A stretch of 64,000 nucleotides of DNA from AC-56 sp963702195 (GCA_963702195.1 OY969725.1:1736001-1800000); one strand, 5' to 3'; shown: positions 1 through 7,892, counted from the first letter of the stretch. A program made the numbers and translations. Notes: generated by a model from the sequence alone, not told the origin.

Positions 1-131
1 AACGCGGTGAGCACCAGGAACCAGGGCGAGACCAGCGCCACGAGGGCGACGCTCGCCAGGGTGACGCTCCCGGCCAGTGCAAACAGGACGCGCTCGAGCG
101 GCCATCGCTGAGCCTGTGTCCGGCGGTACAT
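1..131 (-). CDS. DUF2892 (YgaP-type) small membrane protein, partial
   Basis: This gene runs off the left edge of the window; 43 codons are visible. Starting at the ATG at 131, the product reads MYRRTQAQRWPLERVLFALA and continues into a hydrophobic helix ending in SPWFLVLTA. The basic-amphipathic lead, then hydrophobic helix, then SPW..L.A pattern matches DUF2892, the inner-membrane anchor domain also found behind rhodanese in YgaP. The start lies 2 nt after the stop of the ArsR gene, so the two are co-transcribed. DUF2892 proteins often sit in sulfide or thiol-detoxification operons with rhodanese and ArsR/BigR-type regulators; the rest of this operon lies outside the window. The family call rests on pattern only. 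Confidence 0.7.
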   Translation of the reverse strand, partial: MYRRTQAQRWPLERVLFALAGSVTLASVALVALVSPWFLVLTA

Positions 132-133
132 CG

Positions 134-487
134 TCAGCTGCCCTCGCTCAGCAGCGCGCCGAGCTCGTCGGCCTCGCGACGCAGGCCGCCGCAGACCTCC
201 TCGCACAGCGAGAACACCATCGGATCGGCGATCGAGTAGACGGAGAAGTTGCCCCGCTTTCGCCGGTCGACGATTCCCGCTCGCAACAGGACGCCCAGAT
301 GCTTGGAGACGTTCTGCTGCGACGCCCCGGTGGCCTCCTGGAGATCGCGAACGGTGGCCTCGCCCTCCCGGAGGGAATCGAGCAGGCTGATCCGCATCGG
401 CTCGCCGAGCACGCGGAAGCGCTCGGCGATCCGATCGACCAGCGCTGCGGGAAGTGGATGGGGAATGGTCGTCGTGGTGGATGTCAT
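134..487 (-). CDS. ArsR-family transcriptional repressor
   Basis: A 117-residue winged-helix regulator of normal ArsR length. The helix-turn-helix is the stretch EATGASQQNVSKHLGVLLRA (about 51-70), followed by a wing with RKRGNFSVYSI. Two cysteines near the C-terminus (C95 and C99, in FSLCEEVCGG) form a C-x3-C pair that could be a thiol or metal sensing site; this is inference. The ATG at 487 is chosen because upstream codons run into the divergent promoter. It is transcribed divergently from an OsmC peroxidase gene and is followed by a DUF2892 gene. That neighbourhood fits a thiol- or sulfide-responsive repressor controlling both sides, but the inducer cannot be read from sequence. Confidence 0.88.
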   Translation of the reverse strand: MTSTTTTIPHPLPAALVDRIAERFRVLGEPMRISLLDSLREGEATVRDLQEATGASQQNVSKHLGVLLRAGIVDRRKRGNFSVYSIADPMVFSLCEEVCGGLRREADELGALLSEGS

Positions 488-500
488 GTCGGGGAGCGTA

Positions 501-530
501 ACACAACTACATAGCTGTGTGGTAGTGTGG
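501..530. promoter_or_regulatory. Candidate ArsR operator between arsR and osmC
   Basis: This AT-richer stretch in the 48-nt divergent gap holds an imperfect palindrome ACATAGCTGTGT (509-520) and flanking arms ACTAC (506-510) and GTAGT (522-526). It lies immediately upstream of both start codons. ArsR-type repressors usually bind 12-2-12-like imperfect palindromes that overlap their own promoter, so this is the obvious site. No binding data can be inferred. Confidence 0.5.
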
Positions 531-535
531 CTGTG

Positions 536-937
536 ATGAACATGACGGCAACGACACGGCGCGTGGGGGAGACCCTCAAGCACGAGACCGACGTCAACGG
601 GCGTCACTCGATCGTCACCGACGAGCCCGAGTCGCTCGGGGGCACCGACGAGGGGCCGGCGCCGCACGAGTTGCTCCCCGCGGCGCTCGCCGCGTGCGTC
701 GCGACGATGGTCGCCATGTACGCGAAGCGGCGTGGGTGGGACATCGGCGATCCGGTGGTCGACGTTGATTACGACACCGACGTCACGCCGCGTCGCATCG
801 CCGTCTCCGTCGAGCTGCCGGACCATCTGACGCCGGACCAGCGCCGCCGGCTGGAGCACGTCGCCGAGACCTGCCCACTGCGGCGCGCCCTCGAGGCAGG
901 GTTTACGTTCGAGGAGCGGGTGACAACAGCGGCGTAG
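536..937 (+). CDS. OsmC/Ohr-family peroxiredoxin-like protein
   Basis: 133 residues, the normal length for a single OsmC domain. The two redox cysteines of the family are present: C54 in ALAACVATMV at the start of the long helix, and C113 in ETCPLRRAL. OsmC/Ohr proteins reduce organic hydroperoxides, and some members act on persulfides. ATG at 536 is preferred (536 and 542 are both possible); it directly follows the operator-like dyad with no clear ribosome-binding site, suggesting a leaderless transcript. It is divergent from arsR, so it is probably repressed by that protein. The substrate is unknown. Confidence 0.88.
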   Translation: MNMTATTRRVGETLKHETDVNGRHSIVTDEPESLGGTDEGPAPHELLPAALAACVATMVAMYAKRRGWDIGDPVVDVDYDTDVTPRRIAVSVELPDHLTPDQRRRLEHVAETCPLRRALEAGFTFEERVTTAA

Positions 938-1000
938 CCTTCCGCGGGGACGCGCTGCCTGTCAGTGCCTTCCGGTCGGCTCGACCTGCTCGGTGCCTTC

Positions 1001-1678
1001 TCAATCGCCGTCCGGCCGCCGCATGGCAAGGAGCCCCTGCCAGGACCGGCCGAACGCGTACTCGCTGACGAACTGCACGGTCTGCTCGAGCCGGGCGCGG
1101 GGGACGCCCGCCACGTCGGCGATCGCGAGGTGAAACGAGAAGGGTTCGCCGAGCGTCCCCTGGGTCACGTCGCAGGCGATCGTCACCAGCACCCGGTCCT
1201 CCAGCTCCAGGCCCGGCCGCAGCCAGATCGGGAGGATGGCACGCCGAAACTGCTCGGCCAGCGCCGGATCGGTTGTCGGCGGAAGAAGGGCAAGGATGTC
1301 GGGTGCAGCGCCCGCCGCAGCAGTCTGCGCGGCGCCGCGCCGGCGTTCGCGCAGGCCGCGCCGCCAGGTCAGCAGCTTGAGGCGCAGCATTGCGCTCAGG
1401 GCGCTGGTGAAGCCGGCGTCTGGCGCGGCATGCAGGATCACCTCCTTCAGCTCGGCGGGCTTCGCACCGGACTTCAGCGCCATGTTCACATGCATCGCGA
1501 AGGGCAGACCCAGCCGACCGCGGCAGAGGTCGGCGGCGATGCACAGGAACGAACGCTGGCGATCGGTCAGCTCCGGCAGTTCCCAGGAAGGACTCGCAAA
1601 GCGCAGCGCCGCCTCGGCGAAGTCGGGGTCGATCCAGACCACGGGCCGGTTGGCCCCCGGGTCGTCTATCGCGGACAT
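1001..1678 (-). CDS. Carboxymuconolactone decarboxylase-like (AhpD fold) protein, two domains
   Basis: 225 residues from ATG 1678, containing two consecutive CMD/AhpD-type alpha-helical units. Unit 1 (about 25-105) has LTDRQRSFLCIAADLCRGR and AELKEVILHAAPDAGF, and unit 2 (about 130-215) has LELEDRVLVTIACDVTQG and ARLEQTVQFVSEYAFG. Both follow the CMD plan of an 'R.L..I' helix, a His helix (MHVNMAL; FHLAIAD) and an 'L.E.i' helix. The AhpD C-x2-C redox pair is absent, so peroxidase activity is not supported; a decarboxylase-like role is equally unproven. The tandem arrangement resembles 4-carboxymuconolactone decarboxylase paralogues. It has no operon partner, since a DUF1330 pseudogene follows on the opposite strand. 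Confidence 0.75.
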   Translation of the reverse strand: MSAIDDPGANRPVVWIDPDFAEAALRFASPSWELPELTDRQRSFLCIAADLCRGRLGLPFAMHVNMALKSGAKPAELKEVILHAAPDAGFTSALSAMLRLKLLTWRRGLRERRRGAAQTAAAGAAPDILALLPPTTDPALAEQFRRAILPIWLRPGLELEDRVLVTIACDVTQGTLGEPFSFHLAIADVAGVPRARLEQTVQFVSEYAFGRSWQGLLAMRRPDGD

Positions 1679-1820
1679 CGGCCGATTCTCACGAATCCAT
1701 TTTGAACAACGCTCGCGACGGATGTCTGCGCCCACCGCTGCCGGCCGGTTGGAAGCGCACCGACGTAGAGCGGAGCTCCCACAATCAGGCTGATCAATCC
1801 TCAAATGACAGGAGATGCGG

Positions 1821-2067
1821 ATGGCGAAAGAGCTAGAACCCACAGCAGAGCAGCTGGAGCGGCTTGCTCAGATGCCCGAAGATCAGCCCTGTCACGATGA
1901 TCAACCTGCTTCAGTTCAATCAGCCCGACGGGCCTGAGCATTATGCGCGCTACGCCCGCGAGGTCCAGCCTCACCTGGAGGGATACGCGGACGTCCACGA
2001 GCATCGGGCGGCAGCACTCGAACGCACTGAGCTCATCGCCACCAGCGCATGGGGGATCGGACCCTGA
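1821..2067 (+). pseudogene. DUF1330 gene, frameshifted and internally deleted
   Basis: Two DUF1330-like pieces lie in different frames. ATG 1821 opens MAKELEPTAEQLERLAQMPE, the usual lead of this family, and then fails. One extra base near 1888 moves the coding frame, after which SPVTMINLLQFNQPDGPE continues. The 'HYARYAREVQPHLE' helix is joined directly to GYADVHEHRAAALERTELIA, the family C-terminus, so the middle third (about 35-45 residues by comparison with the usual ~95-residue domain) is missing. The frame ends at TGA 2067. With a frameshift and a deletion it cannot give the normal protein. Intact DUF1330 proteins are small dimeric ferredoxin-fold proteins of unknown function. Confidence 0.8.
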
Positions 2068-2141
2068 GGCACGCCGATCGCACCCCTCTCGGTTCGCATG
2101 ACGTGCTGGTGCCGGCTTCCAATATCGGCGAGCATTGTCGT

Positions 2142-3029
2142 GTGAGCGAATCCCAGAGCCTCCCAGGGCCGGACACGAACACCGGCGTCGTCGTGGTCAC
2201 CGACAGCACGCCGTACCTGCCTCGGGAGTTGGTTGATCGATGGGGAATTCTTCAGGTCAGCCTGCATGTTGGCTGGGACGGCGACCTGCGCCCCGAGCAG
2301 TCCTACGTCGACCTCGAGGCCTTCTACGCGCGCCTGCGCGACTCCACGTCGCTTCCCACCACCTCACAGCCCTCCGTCGGAGACTTCCGCGCCTGCTTTG
2401 AACCGCTTGTCAGCGCCGGCCGCGATGTCGTCTCAGTCCACCTGGCCAGTGGCTTGTCGGGAACGTTTGAGAGCGCGGCGGAGGCCGCTCGGATCATGGC
2501 CGACAAGGGACATCCGGGGCGCATCGAGGTTGTCGACGGCCAAACTGGAGCCGGCGGACTCGGATGCCTCGTGGTCACGGCTGCGCGGGCGGCCGAGCAA
2601 GGAGCCGAGCTCACCGTCGTCGCGGAGGCGGTGCGCCAGGCTCGTGAGCGGCTCGAGATCTGGTTTTGCCTCGACACCCTCGAGTACCTGCGCCGCGGCG
2701 GTCGCATCGGAGCAGCACAGGCGATGCTCGGGTCGGCGCTGAAGGTAAAGCCGATCCTGACCTTTGGCAGTGAGATCACACCGGTCGGGCGCGTGCGAAC
2801 GCGGCGGCGGGCGCTGGAGCGAATGGAGGACTACCTGCGCGAACTACATGATCGCGGTGCCAAGGATTGGGTGGTGCAGCACGCGCAGGCGCCCGAGGAC
2901 GCCGAGCAGCTTGTGGCCCGAGGGCGGGCGATCCTCGGGACCGAGCCGCTCTTTTGCACACAGGTGGGACCGGTGCTTGGCGCCCACCTCGGCTCAGGAG
3001 TGCTGGTCGGAGGGATAGTGGGTGGCTGA
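2142..3029 (+). CDS. DegV-family fatty-acid-binding protein
   Basis: 295 residues from GTG 2142, close to the usual ~280 of DegV proteins. The N-terminal motif VVVTDSTPYLPRELVDRWGI and the SLPTTSQPSVGDF segment are family signatures; in known structures the DST and T-SQPS residues hold the lipid carboxylate. LASGLSGTFESA and DTLEYLRRGGRIG are further DegV/COG1307 landmarks. Bacterial DegV (FakB-type) proteins bind fatty acids and, in Firmicutes, present them to the kinase FakA. No fakA-like gene is nearby, so only lipid binding can be claimed. An earlier in-frame start exists at 2049, but the homologous region begins at TGVVVVTDST, so the later start is preferred. Confidence 0.88.
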   Translation: MSESQSLPGPDTNTGVVVVTDSTPYLPRELVDRWGILQVSLHVGWDGDLRPEQSYVDLEAFYARLRDSTSLPTTSQPSVGDFRACFEPLVSAGRDVVSVHLASGLSGTFESAAEAARIMADKGHPGRIEVVDGQTGAGGLGCLVVTAARAAEQGAELTVVAEAVRQARERLEIWFCLDTLEYLRRGGRIGAAQAMLGSALKVKPILTFGSEITPVGRVRTRRRALERMEDYLRELHDRGAKDWVVQHAQAPEDAEQLVARGRAILGTEPLFCTQVGPVLGAHLGSGVLVGGIVGG

Positions 3030-3083
3030 CGTCAGAGCACCCATACGGCTTCAGCAAGCCGAATCGCGCCTAGCTCACGGACG

Positions 3084-4598
3084 TCAGAAGCGCTTGTAGG
3101 AATACGTCGTGGATTGGTGGCCTCGGAGCCGCGCGGTCACCGAGGGCAGGCGCTGGTTTCCCGAGGACGACTCACGGAGAGTGCTGAGGACGAACTTCGA
3201 GGCGCCGGGGTTGCCGGTCTCGAAGAACGTGATCAGGTGCCTCGAGGTGTCGAGTCGCACATGCACGGTCGCACCAGGGTGGAATCTGGAGAGCTTGAGT
3301 TTCAGCGCATAGTCGGCGTCCGAGTCGTCGGTGCCGATGTTCAGCGCCGGTGAGCCGTGCTGTCCCTTGGCGGAGCGAAACGAGATTCGGCGACCCTGTC
3401 CTCGAAGACGCATGAGGTCGCGTTCCCCGGGGCCGATCGCGAGGTGGCGGATCGCGACGTCGTGGCCCGGGCCGATCGAGCTGACCATCTCGGTGTCGGT
3501 GCGTCGCATGCGCCTGCCGTCGATCGCGATCTGGTGGGGACCGTCGGGAAGGAGGTAGGTGGGTTCCATCGCCTCGTTGAAGTCGGCCGGCCCCGCCGCC
3601 AGGACGGGGTCAATCTGTCCACCGGGAATCGTGTTCACCAGCCTCCCATGGCGATTTGTCCCGAGCCGCCGTCCCTTGCGGTCGCGAATCAGAAGGTGCG
3701 CGTGGTCGTGTCGGTTGCCGATCAGCTGGACCTGGCTGAGGCCAGTGGACCTGGCGGCCTTCTTCGAGGTGTCGGACACCTCGCAGAACGGACACGGCTG
3801 TACGCCGAGTCCCGGTGTGGTCGGATCCAGCTCGATCCCGGGCCTCTTGGCCGTTCCCGTGTATCGCTCGGGCGCGACCGTGGGGTTGATGGCCGCGTTG
3901 TACGTCCACGTGTCGGCGTGGGTATCGAAGACGACATCCCGCGTCTCGCCCGGATAGTTGTTGTCGTAGACCCTCACGGCGAACATTCCGCCACCACGGT
4001 CGACGACCGCGAACGGCGTTACCGCGTGGCCACCGCTGCCGTCAGGCTTGTAGATGCCGAGCGTGTAAGTCTCGGGACCCTGGTCGCTCAGCTCGGCCTT
4101 GAGCTTGGCCAGGATGTGGTTGGGCGTGCCCGTGACGCGCTGTGAGATGACGGATTCGAGCACCTGATAGACGAACCCGTATGCGATCGCGCGCTGGAGG
4201 TGGTGATTGCCTTGCAGCTCGTACGAGAACGGGGTGCCCGGCGCCAGGGGCTCGAACTGGCCCTTGTAGAGCTCCTGAGCGAGGACGGCGAAACCCATGC
4301 AGTGCCCTCCGTCCATGCTCTTGTTCTGAGCGTGCATCCACGCCTTTGCGGGCGGGATGAGCACGCAACTACCGTCGGCGCCACTCGCGCATACATGCGA
4401 CCCGAATAGCTTCTGCATCTCGGCGGCAGTCAGGTCCTCGGCACCGGTGCCGCCGCCGTAGTTCTCGAACGAGAACCCGTCCGGATTGGGGCGAAAGCCG
4501 TTGTCCGCGACCGTGGTGTTGGCGGACGCAGCCTCCGTGGAGCCGGCGACCAACGCGATGCCGCACAGCGCGGCGATCCAAGCGCTCCGGATATTCAC
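3084..4598 (-). CDS. Secreted protein with papain-like Cys-His-Asn/Asp signature
   Basis: 504 residues with a Sec signal peptide (MNIRSAWIAALCGIALVAGS, ending near ASA). After an N-terminal segment comes NKSMDGGHCMGFAVLAQELY (Cys about 100, preceded by an Asn), then GSGGHAVTPFAVVD (His about 191), then RVYDNNYPGE (Asp/Asn about 212-214). That order and spacing is what a papain/transglutaminase-type catalytic triad shows: Cys at the head of a helix, His on a strand, Asn/Asp on the next strand. Fold and activity are inferences. The C-terminal half (about 280-504) is beta-rich with basic patches (GNRHDHAHLLIRDRKGRR) and could be a binding module. It has no close neighbour on the same strand. I do not recognise a named family. 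Confidence 0.7.
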   Translation of the reverse strand: MNIRSAWIAALCGIALVAGSTEAASANTTVADNGFRPNPDGFSFENYGGGTGAEDLTAAEMQKLFGSHVCASGADGSCVLIPPAKAWMHAQNKSMDGGHCMGFAVLAQELYKGQFEPLAPGTPFSYELQGNHHLQRAIAYGFVYQVLESVISQRVTGTPNHILAKLKAELSDQGPETYTLGIYKPDGSGGHAVTPFAVVDRGGGMFAVRVYDNNYPGETRDVVFDTHADTWTYNAAINPTVAPERYTGTAKRPGIELDPTTPGLGVQPCPFCEVSDTSKKAARSTGLSQVQLIGNRHDHAHLLIRDRKGRRLGTNRHGRLVNTIPGGQIDPVLAAGPADFNEAMEPTYLLPDGPHQIAIDGRRMRRTDTEMVSSIGPGHDVAIRHLAIGPGERDLMRLRGQGRRISFRSAKGQHGSPALNIGTDDSDADYALKLKLSRFHPGATVHVRLDTSRHLITFFETGNPGASKFVLSTLRESSSGNQRLPSVTARLRGHQSTTYSYKRF

Positions 4599-4673
4599 GT
4601 CACAAACCTAACGCCTTACCGACGGGCTCCCGGCGGGTGTCTACGGCGACTGGATCTGCCGCACGGGCTTCCG

Positions 4674-4948
4674 TCAATCGAGGTCAGTCTCGACCGCGAT
4701 GCGGCCTGACTTGGCCGCGTCGGCGAGGGCGGCGTAGTCGAGCTCGTTCTGGTCGGCATAGCGCTCGGAGAAGTCGGCGATCGCCTGGTCGAAGGCGTCG
4801 CCCTTGCCGAGATAGGCGCCGATCGCGATCCGGTCCCCTGACCGAGCGTGAGCCCGGGCCAGCGTCCAGCCGCAGACACGGCCGTAGATCTCGAGCCCCC
4901 CCGGCGGCAGGTTGTCGACGTCGACCGATCGCTTGCCGTCCCAGAGCT
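4674..4948 (-). pseudogene. C-terminal remnant of a DUF2252 protein
   Basis: Reading leftwards from about 4948 to TGA 4674, one open frame without a start gives LWDGKRSVDVDNLPPGGLEI, then YGRVCGWTLARAHARSGDRI, then YLGKGDAFDQAIADFSERYA and so on. This is the characteristic end of DUF2252 proteins ('CGwtLArAHARsGD...YLGksdaFD.Ai..FA..YADQ'). Those proteins are about 400-450 residues long and kinase-fold-like, so roughly 80% of the gene is missing. At the truncation point the sequence switches directly to a remnant on the other strand (an NHL gene), which makes this a rearrangement scar. Confidence 0.8.
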
Positions 4949-5133
4949 ACCAACCGCAGATCCTGAAGCTGAATGGCGATGGCCACGTGCTGCACGCGTG
5001 GGGACACCGCGGCGTCTGCGGCTGCGACGACGGACAATTCCAATCCGTCGCGGGAATTGCAGTCGATCAGTACGACAATGTGTACGTCTCCGACGCCCAG
5101 GGAAACCGAATCCAAAAGTTCAGGCAGCCGTAG
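4943..5133 (+). pseudogene. C-terminal remnant of an NHL-repeat protein
   Basis: From about 4943 a frame reads SYQPQILKLNGDGHVLHAWG, then DDGQFQSVAGIAVDQYDNVY, then VSDAQGNRIQKFRQP and a stop at 5133. These are two NHL beta-propeller blades ('F..P.GIAVD..GNVYVsD..NnRIqkF'), the usual end of a secreted NHL protein. The 5' part is gone, cut at the same place where the DUF2252 remnant on the other strand is cut. In-frame codons upstream belong to the antisense of DUF2252 and have no NHL character. Confidence 0.8.
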
Positions 5134-5173
5134 GGAGGCGCACCTCCCGCAGCGTTTGCCTGCTTTCAGAAAG

Positions 5174-5290
5174 ATGCATCTACGCAGCCGACGGGGTGCA
5201 ATCCGCCAAACCCAGTGCGGGATTGCACTAGGTCGAGAGTCCTAAATCGCACGAGACCGAGAGCGGTCGATCGCACTTACTGAGAGCGCA
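5174..5290. repeat. Intergenic repeat family B, copy 1 (GAGAGC / ATCGCAC units)
   Basis: No gene is visible between the NHL remnant and the IS. The stretch holds two repeat signals. At 5174-5221 a segment including ACGCAGCC and GGGGTGC is largely the same as 8157-8202. At 5234-5287 the motif GAGAG-N5-ATCGCAC occurs twice in tandem, followed by a third GAGAGC about 24 bp on. The same motif appears inverted at 8115-8150. The copies sit on either side of the IS and the lipoprotein gene. Function is unknown. Confidence 0.55.
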
Positions 5291-5408
5291 GGCGATCAAC
5301 ACGCGCTTCTGCTTTCATGCGAGGCTGTCGCGCAAAGGCGGGGTCGCGAAGGGCCCCAGCGGCGAAAACGGGGCTGATCTGAAAATGGCAGGGCCTTTTC
5401 GGCCCCGA

Positions 5409-6815
5409 TCAGGGTGTTGCGGCCGCCAGTTCGTGTCGGTGGAGCTTCAGGAGGTTGTGAGTAGCCGCGATCAGGCGCCATTCCGAGCGGGCCGCCGCCC
5501 GGCCTCGTCGTTTGAAGCGGTCGATCCGCCGGTTCGTCTTGATCTGGGCGAAGACCGGCTCGACCATGCACTGGCGTTTGGAGTAGAGCGCGCCGCCGGC
5601 CTCTGAGGCGATCACTCTTCGCATGAAGTCATATGGTCCGCCGAGCCGGTTCTTTCGTGGTCGGTTTCGGGTCGTGTCGGCGGCGACGATCGGGGTGATC
5701 CCGCGCTCGCGAAGCGAGTCGATGTGGTCGTTTGACCAGTAGCCGGCGTCGGCCAGGACCACCCCGGGGCTCCTCGGCGACGCCGGCGGTTTCAAGCTCG
5801 CGCTCGGCCGCCGCGATCATCGGATCGAGCTCCTCGAAGTCGCCGCCCTTCGTGGTGATCTCGGCGGCGACGATGATCTGGCCTTCGGTGGTCACCGCTT
5901 GGGCGTTGTAGGCGGGGATGAAGTTGCGCCCGAACTTCATCCGCCGCGCGTCGGGGTCGGTGGTGTTGAGCTTTCCCTCGGGCCTGGGAGGCGACTCAAA
6001 GGGCTTGGCCGTGCCGGGGGCCATGCGGCGCGATCCGTCGGCGGCGACCCCGCGAGCCCGCCATGCCTCATAGGTGCGGTTTGCGCGCTGCTCGGCCCGC
6101 CAGTCCTCGGCCAGCCTGCGCCGGCAGGTCTCAAGGCGCGCTCTGCGATCGCGCCGGACCGGCTCGGGGCTTGCGGCGCGCTCGCGCTCGAGCTCCTCCT
6201 TGGCCTCGCGAAGCCACGCGCGGCGGCCGTGGGTCGTGCGAAGCCCCTCGGGCAGCTCGTCGCCGCGGGCCTCGCCGTGGAGCTCGTCCTCGGCGGCGTC
6301 GATCCGCCCCGCCTCGGCGAGGATCTCGGCGGCGATCTGCTCGTAGGTGCGGATCGCTGAGTCGGAGGCATCGGCGGCGAGCTTGGTGCCGTCGACCGCG
6401 ACGACGGCGACGTCGATGATCCCGGCCTTCGCGCAGAGGCCGAGGACGCCGCCGAAGAGGTCCGCGAGGGCGGCTTGGTGGCGGACGCGAAAGCGGGCGA
6501 TCGTCGCGTGGTCGGGAACCTGGTTGGCGCAGATCACCCGGAAGGCGACGTCCTCTCGACAGCGGCGCTCGATCCCCCGCGCGGAGCACTCGCCGATCGC
6601 GTAGGCGTAGGCGAGCAGGGTGACCATCATCTGCGGGTCGTGGGCGGCAGCGCCGTGGCCGTCGGCTCGGTAGTCGGCGAAGAAGGGCTCGAGGTCGAGC
6701 TCCGCCACCGCGTCGATCACGAACCTGCGAGGTGGTCGTCGTCGAGCCAGTCGCGCAGGTCCGGCGGCAGGAGCATTGGCTGGTCGCGGTCGCAGGTGAG
6801 GAAGTTCTGGGGCAT
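5409..6815 (-). pseudogene. IS1182-family DDE transposase, two frameshifts
   Basis: ATG 6815 opens MPQNFLTCDRDQPMLLPPDL. One base is missing near 6723 (HLA/FVIDAVAEL junction), and the frame continues as MIDAVAELDLEPFFADYRAD to about 5780. There one extra base separates it from PGVVLADAGYWSNDHIDSLR, which continues to the stop at 5409. The DDE residues can be followed across the breaks: D in VAVDGTKL, D in VLADAGYW, E in CMVEPVFAQIK. The joined protein would be about 468 residues, normal for IS1182. Neither junction shows an obvious slippery heptamer, so decay is more likely than programmed frameshifting. Without a trans source the copy should be immobile. Confidence 0.88.
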
Positions 6816-6878
6816 GTCCCCAGTTTCTCCCTGCAAACGGACGGAATCGAACGCCTAGGCCGAGCGCGGCTCAGCGGA

Positions 6879-7091
6879 TTAGGTGATCGTCCGCCCGGCT
6901 CGGGTGCTCAGCCAGCGCATCGCCACGGCGGCTGCCACGCCCACGATCGCGTTGAGAGCGCCAAGCGCCGCGCCGCTCGCGCTCCACGTGACGACCGCCC
7001 AGGCAACCGCCGCCACGGGAACGAACCACCAAGCCTGGCGGTAGAACAGGAGCCCAGCGACGAAACCGAGCACGAGGACGGTCGGAATCAC
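6879..7091 (-). CDS. Small hydrophobic protein within the IS boundaries
   Basis: A 70-residue open frame (GTG 7091) with two to three predicted membrane helices: VIPTVLVLGFVAGLLF, then WWFVPVAAVAWAVVTW, then ALGALNAIVGVAAAVAM, ending in a basic tail. It lies between the transposase start (6815) and the right terminal repeat (7132), on the transposase strand. IS1182 elements normally carry only the transposase, so this would be a passenger, or a host gene captured inside the element. No ribosome-binding site is evident upstream. Composition is convincingly membrane-like, but no family is recognised and expression is uncertain. Confidence 0.45.
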   Translation of the reverse strand: MIPTVLVLGFVAGLLFYRQAWWFVPVAAVAWAVVTWSASGAALGALNAIVGVAAAVAMRWLSTRAGRTIT

Positions 7092-7354
7092 AGACCAACG
7101 ATACGCCGCAGGCTTGTTTATGCGACAGCCTCATGCGGAAGCAGAGGCTGCGGCGTGGCTACTCCGCCGCGGCTCTTGACGCCCGCGACGATCTACCCGC
7201 CCGTACCGGCGCCGCGAGTCCCTTGATCCATGACGAGCGCGTATGTAGGCTCACGCGGCTTTATGCAATCGAGCCCATGGGCTCAACCACAGCACCAGTG
7301 ACTCCGCCGTGCAGGGATTCATCAGGTCTGGGGCATACGGAAGGGAGCACCTGG

Positions 7355-7891
7355 TTGCGTAAAAGCATCTTCAATCGGATCGGCCTTGCCGCGATCGCAG
7401 GATGCATCGCGCTCGGTGCGCTCGCCGTCGCGGGCTGTGGCAGCAGCAGCAGCAGCAGTAGCAGCAGCACGACGGGTGCCAGCGGCGCCTCGGGCTCAGC
7501 CCCGCTCAGCCAGAGCGAGTTCGTCTCGCAGGCGAACGCGGCGTGCAAGCAGTACCAGGACGCGTACGGGGCGTTGAAGCCGGCGTCAAACAGCACCAGC
7601 GACGTCGCGGCGTACGCAGCGCAGGGGCTCGCGCTGGCCAATCGCGCCTATGCCCAGCTCGCCGCGCTCACCCCGCCGAGCGACCTGCAGGCCAAGTACA
7701 CCCAGTATCTGAGCGACACCAAGTCGCAGCTCGGCGTCTTCCAGGACATGGAGAGCGCCGCCAAGGCAGGTGACACCAGCAAGATGAACGCCGTGCTCCA
7801 AAAGCTCGAGGCGGGCGCGGGTCAGGTGAATTCCGAGGCACAGGATCTGGGCCTGACCGTGTGCGGCAACGCGCCCCAGCCACAGGGCTGA
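7355..7891 (+). CDS. Poly-Ser lipoprotein, helical, unknown function
   Basis: 178 residues if translation starts at TTG 7355, which has a GGGAG about 8 nt upstream and places the start right at the signal peptide; earlier in-frame codons give non-signal sequence. The lipobox LAVAGC is followed by a (AGC)n-encoded Ser run linker, typical of cell-surface lipoproteins in this lineage. The mature part (about 45-178) is helical (FVSQANAACKQYQDAYGALK ...), with a Cys near each end (AACKQY; TVCGN) that could form a disulfide. No enzymatic motif is seen. It stands alone just right of the IS and is followed by a GC hairpin. Confidence 0.8.
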   Translation: MRKSIFNRIGLAAIAGCIALGALAVAGCGSSSSSSSSSTTGASGASGSAPLSQSEFVSQANAACKQYQDAYGALKPASNSTSDVAAYAAQGLALANRAYAQLAALTPPSDLQAKYTQYLSDTKSQLGVFQDMESAAKAGDTSKMNAVLQKLEAGAGQVNSEAQDLGLTVCGNAPQPQG

Positions 7892-7892
7892 C

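Larger units (their letters stand above)
5321..7132 (-). mobile_element. IS1182-type insertion sequence with intact ends and decayed transposase
   Basis: The left end begins GAGGCTGTCGCGCAAAG at 5321, and the right end, read inwards from 7132, begins GAGGCTGTCGCATAAAC, so 14 of the first 16 bases match. The outer flanks carry a candidate 4-bp target duplication, ATGC at 5317-5320 and ATGC at 7133-7136. The element is 1812 bp. It holds a DDE transposase gene with two frameshifts (5409-6815) and, between that gene and the right end, an open frame for a small membrane protein. Terminal repeats and target duplication are seen directly; the family name rests on the transposase. Confidence 0.85.

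Noticed and set aside
5750..5800. Programmed ribosomal frameshift in the transposase
   Set aside because: Some IS families use it, but here there are two separate breaks, one near the very start of the gene, and no clear slippery heptamer; decay is simpler.
7440..7470. (AGC)n microsatellite
   Set aside because: It simply encodes the poly-Ser linker right after the lipobox of a lipoprotein, common in this lineage.
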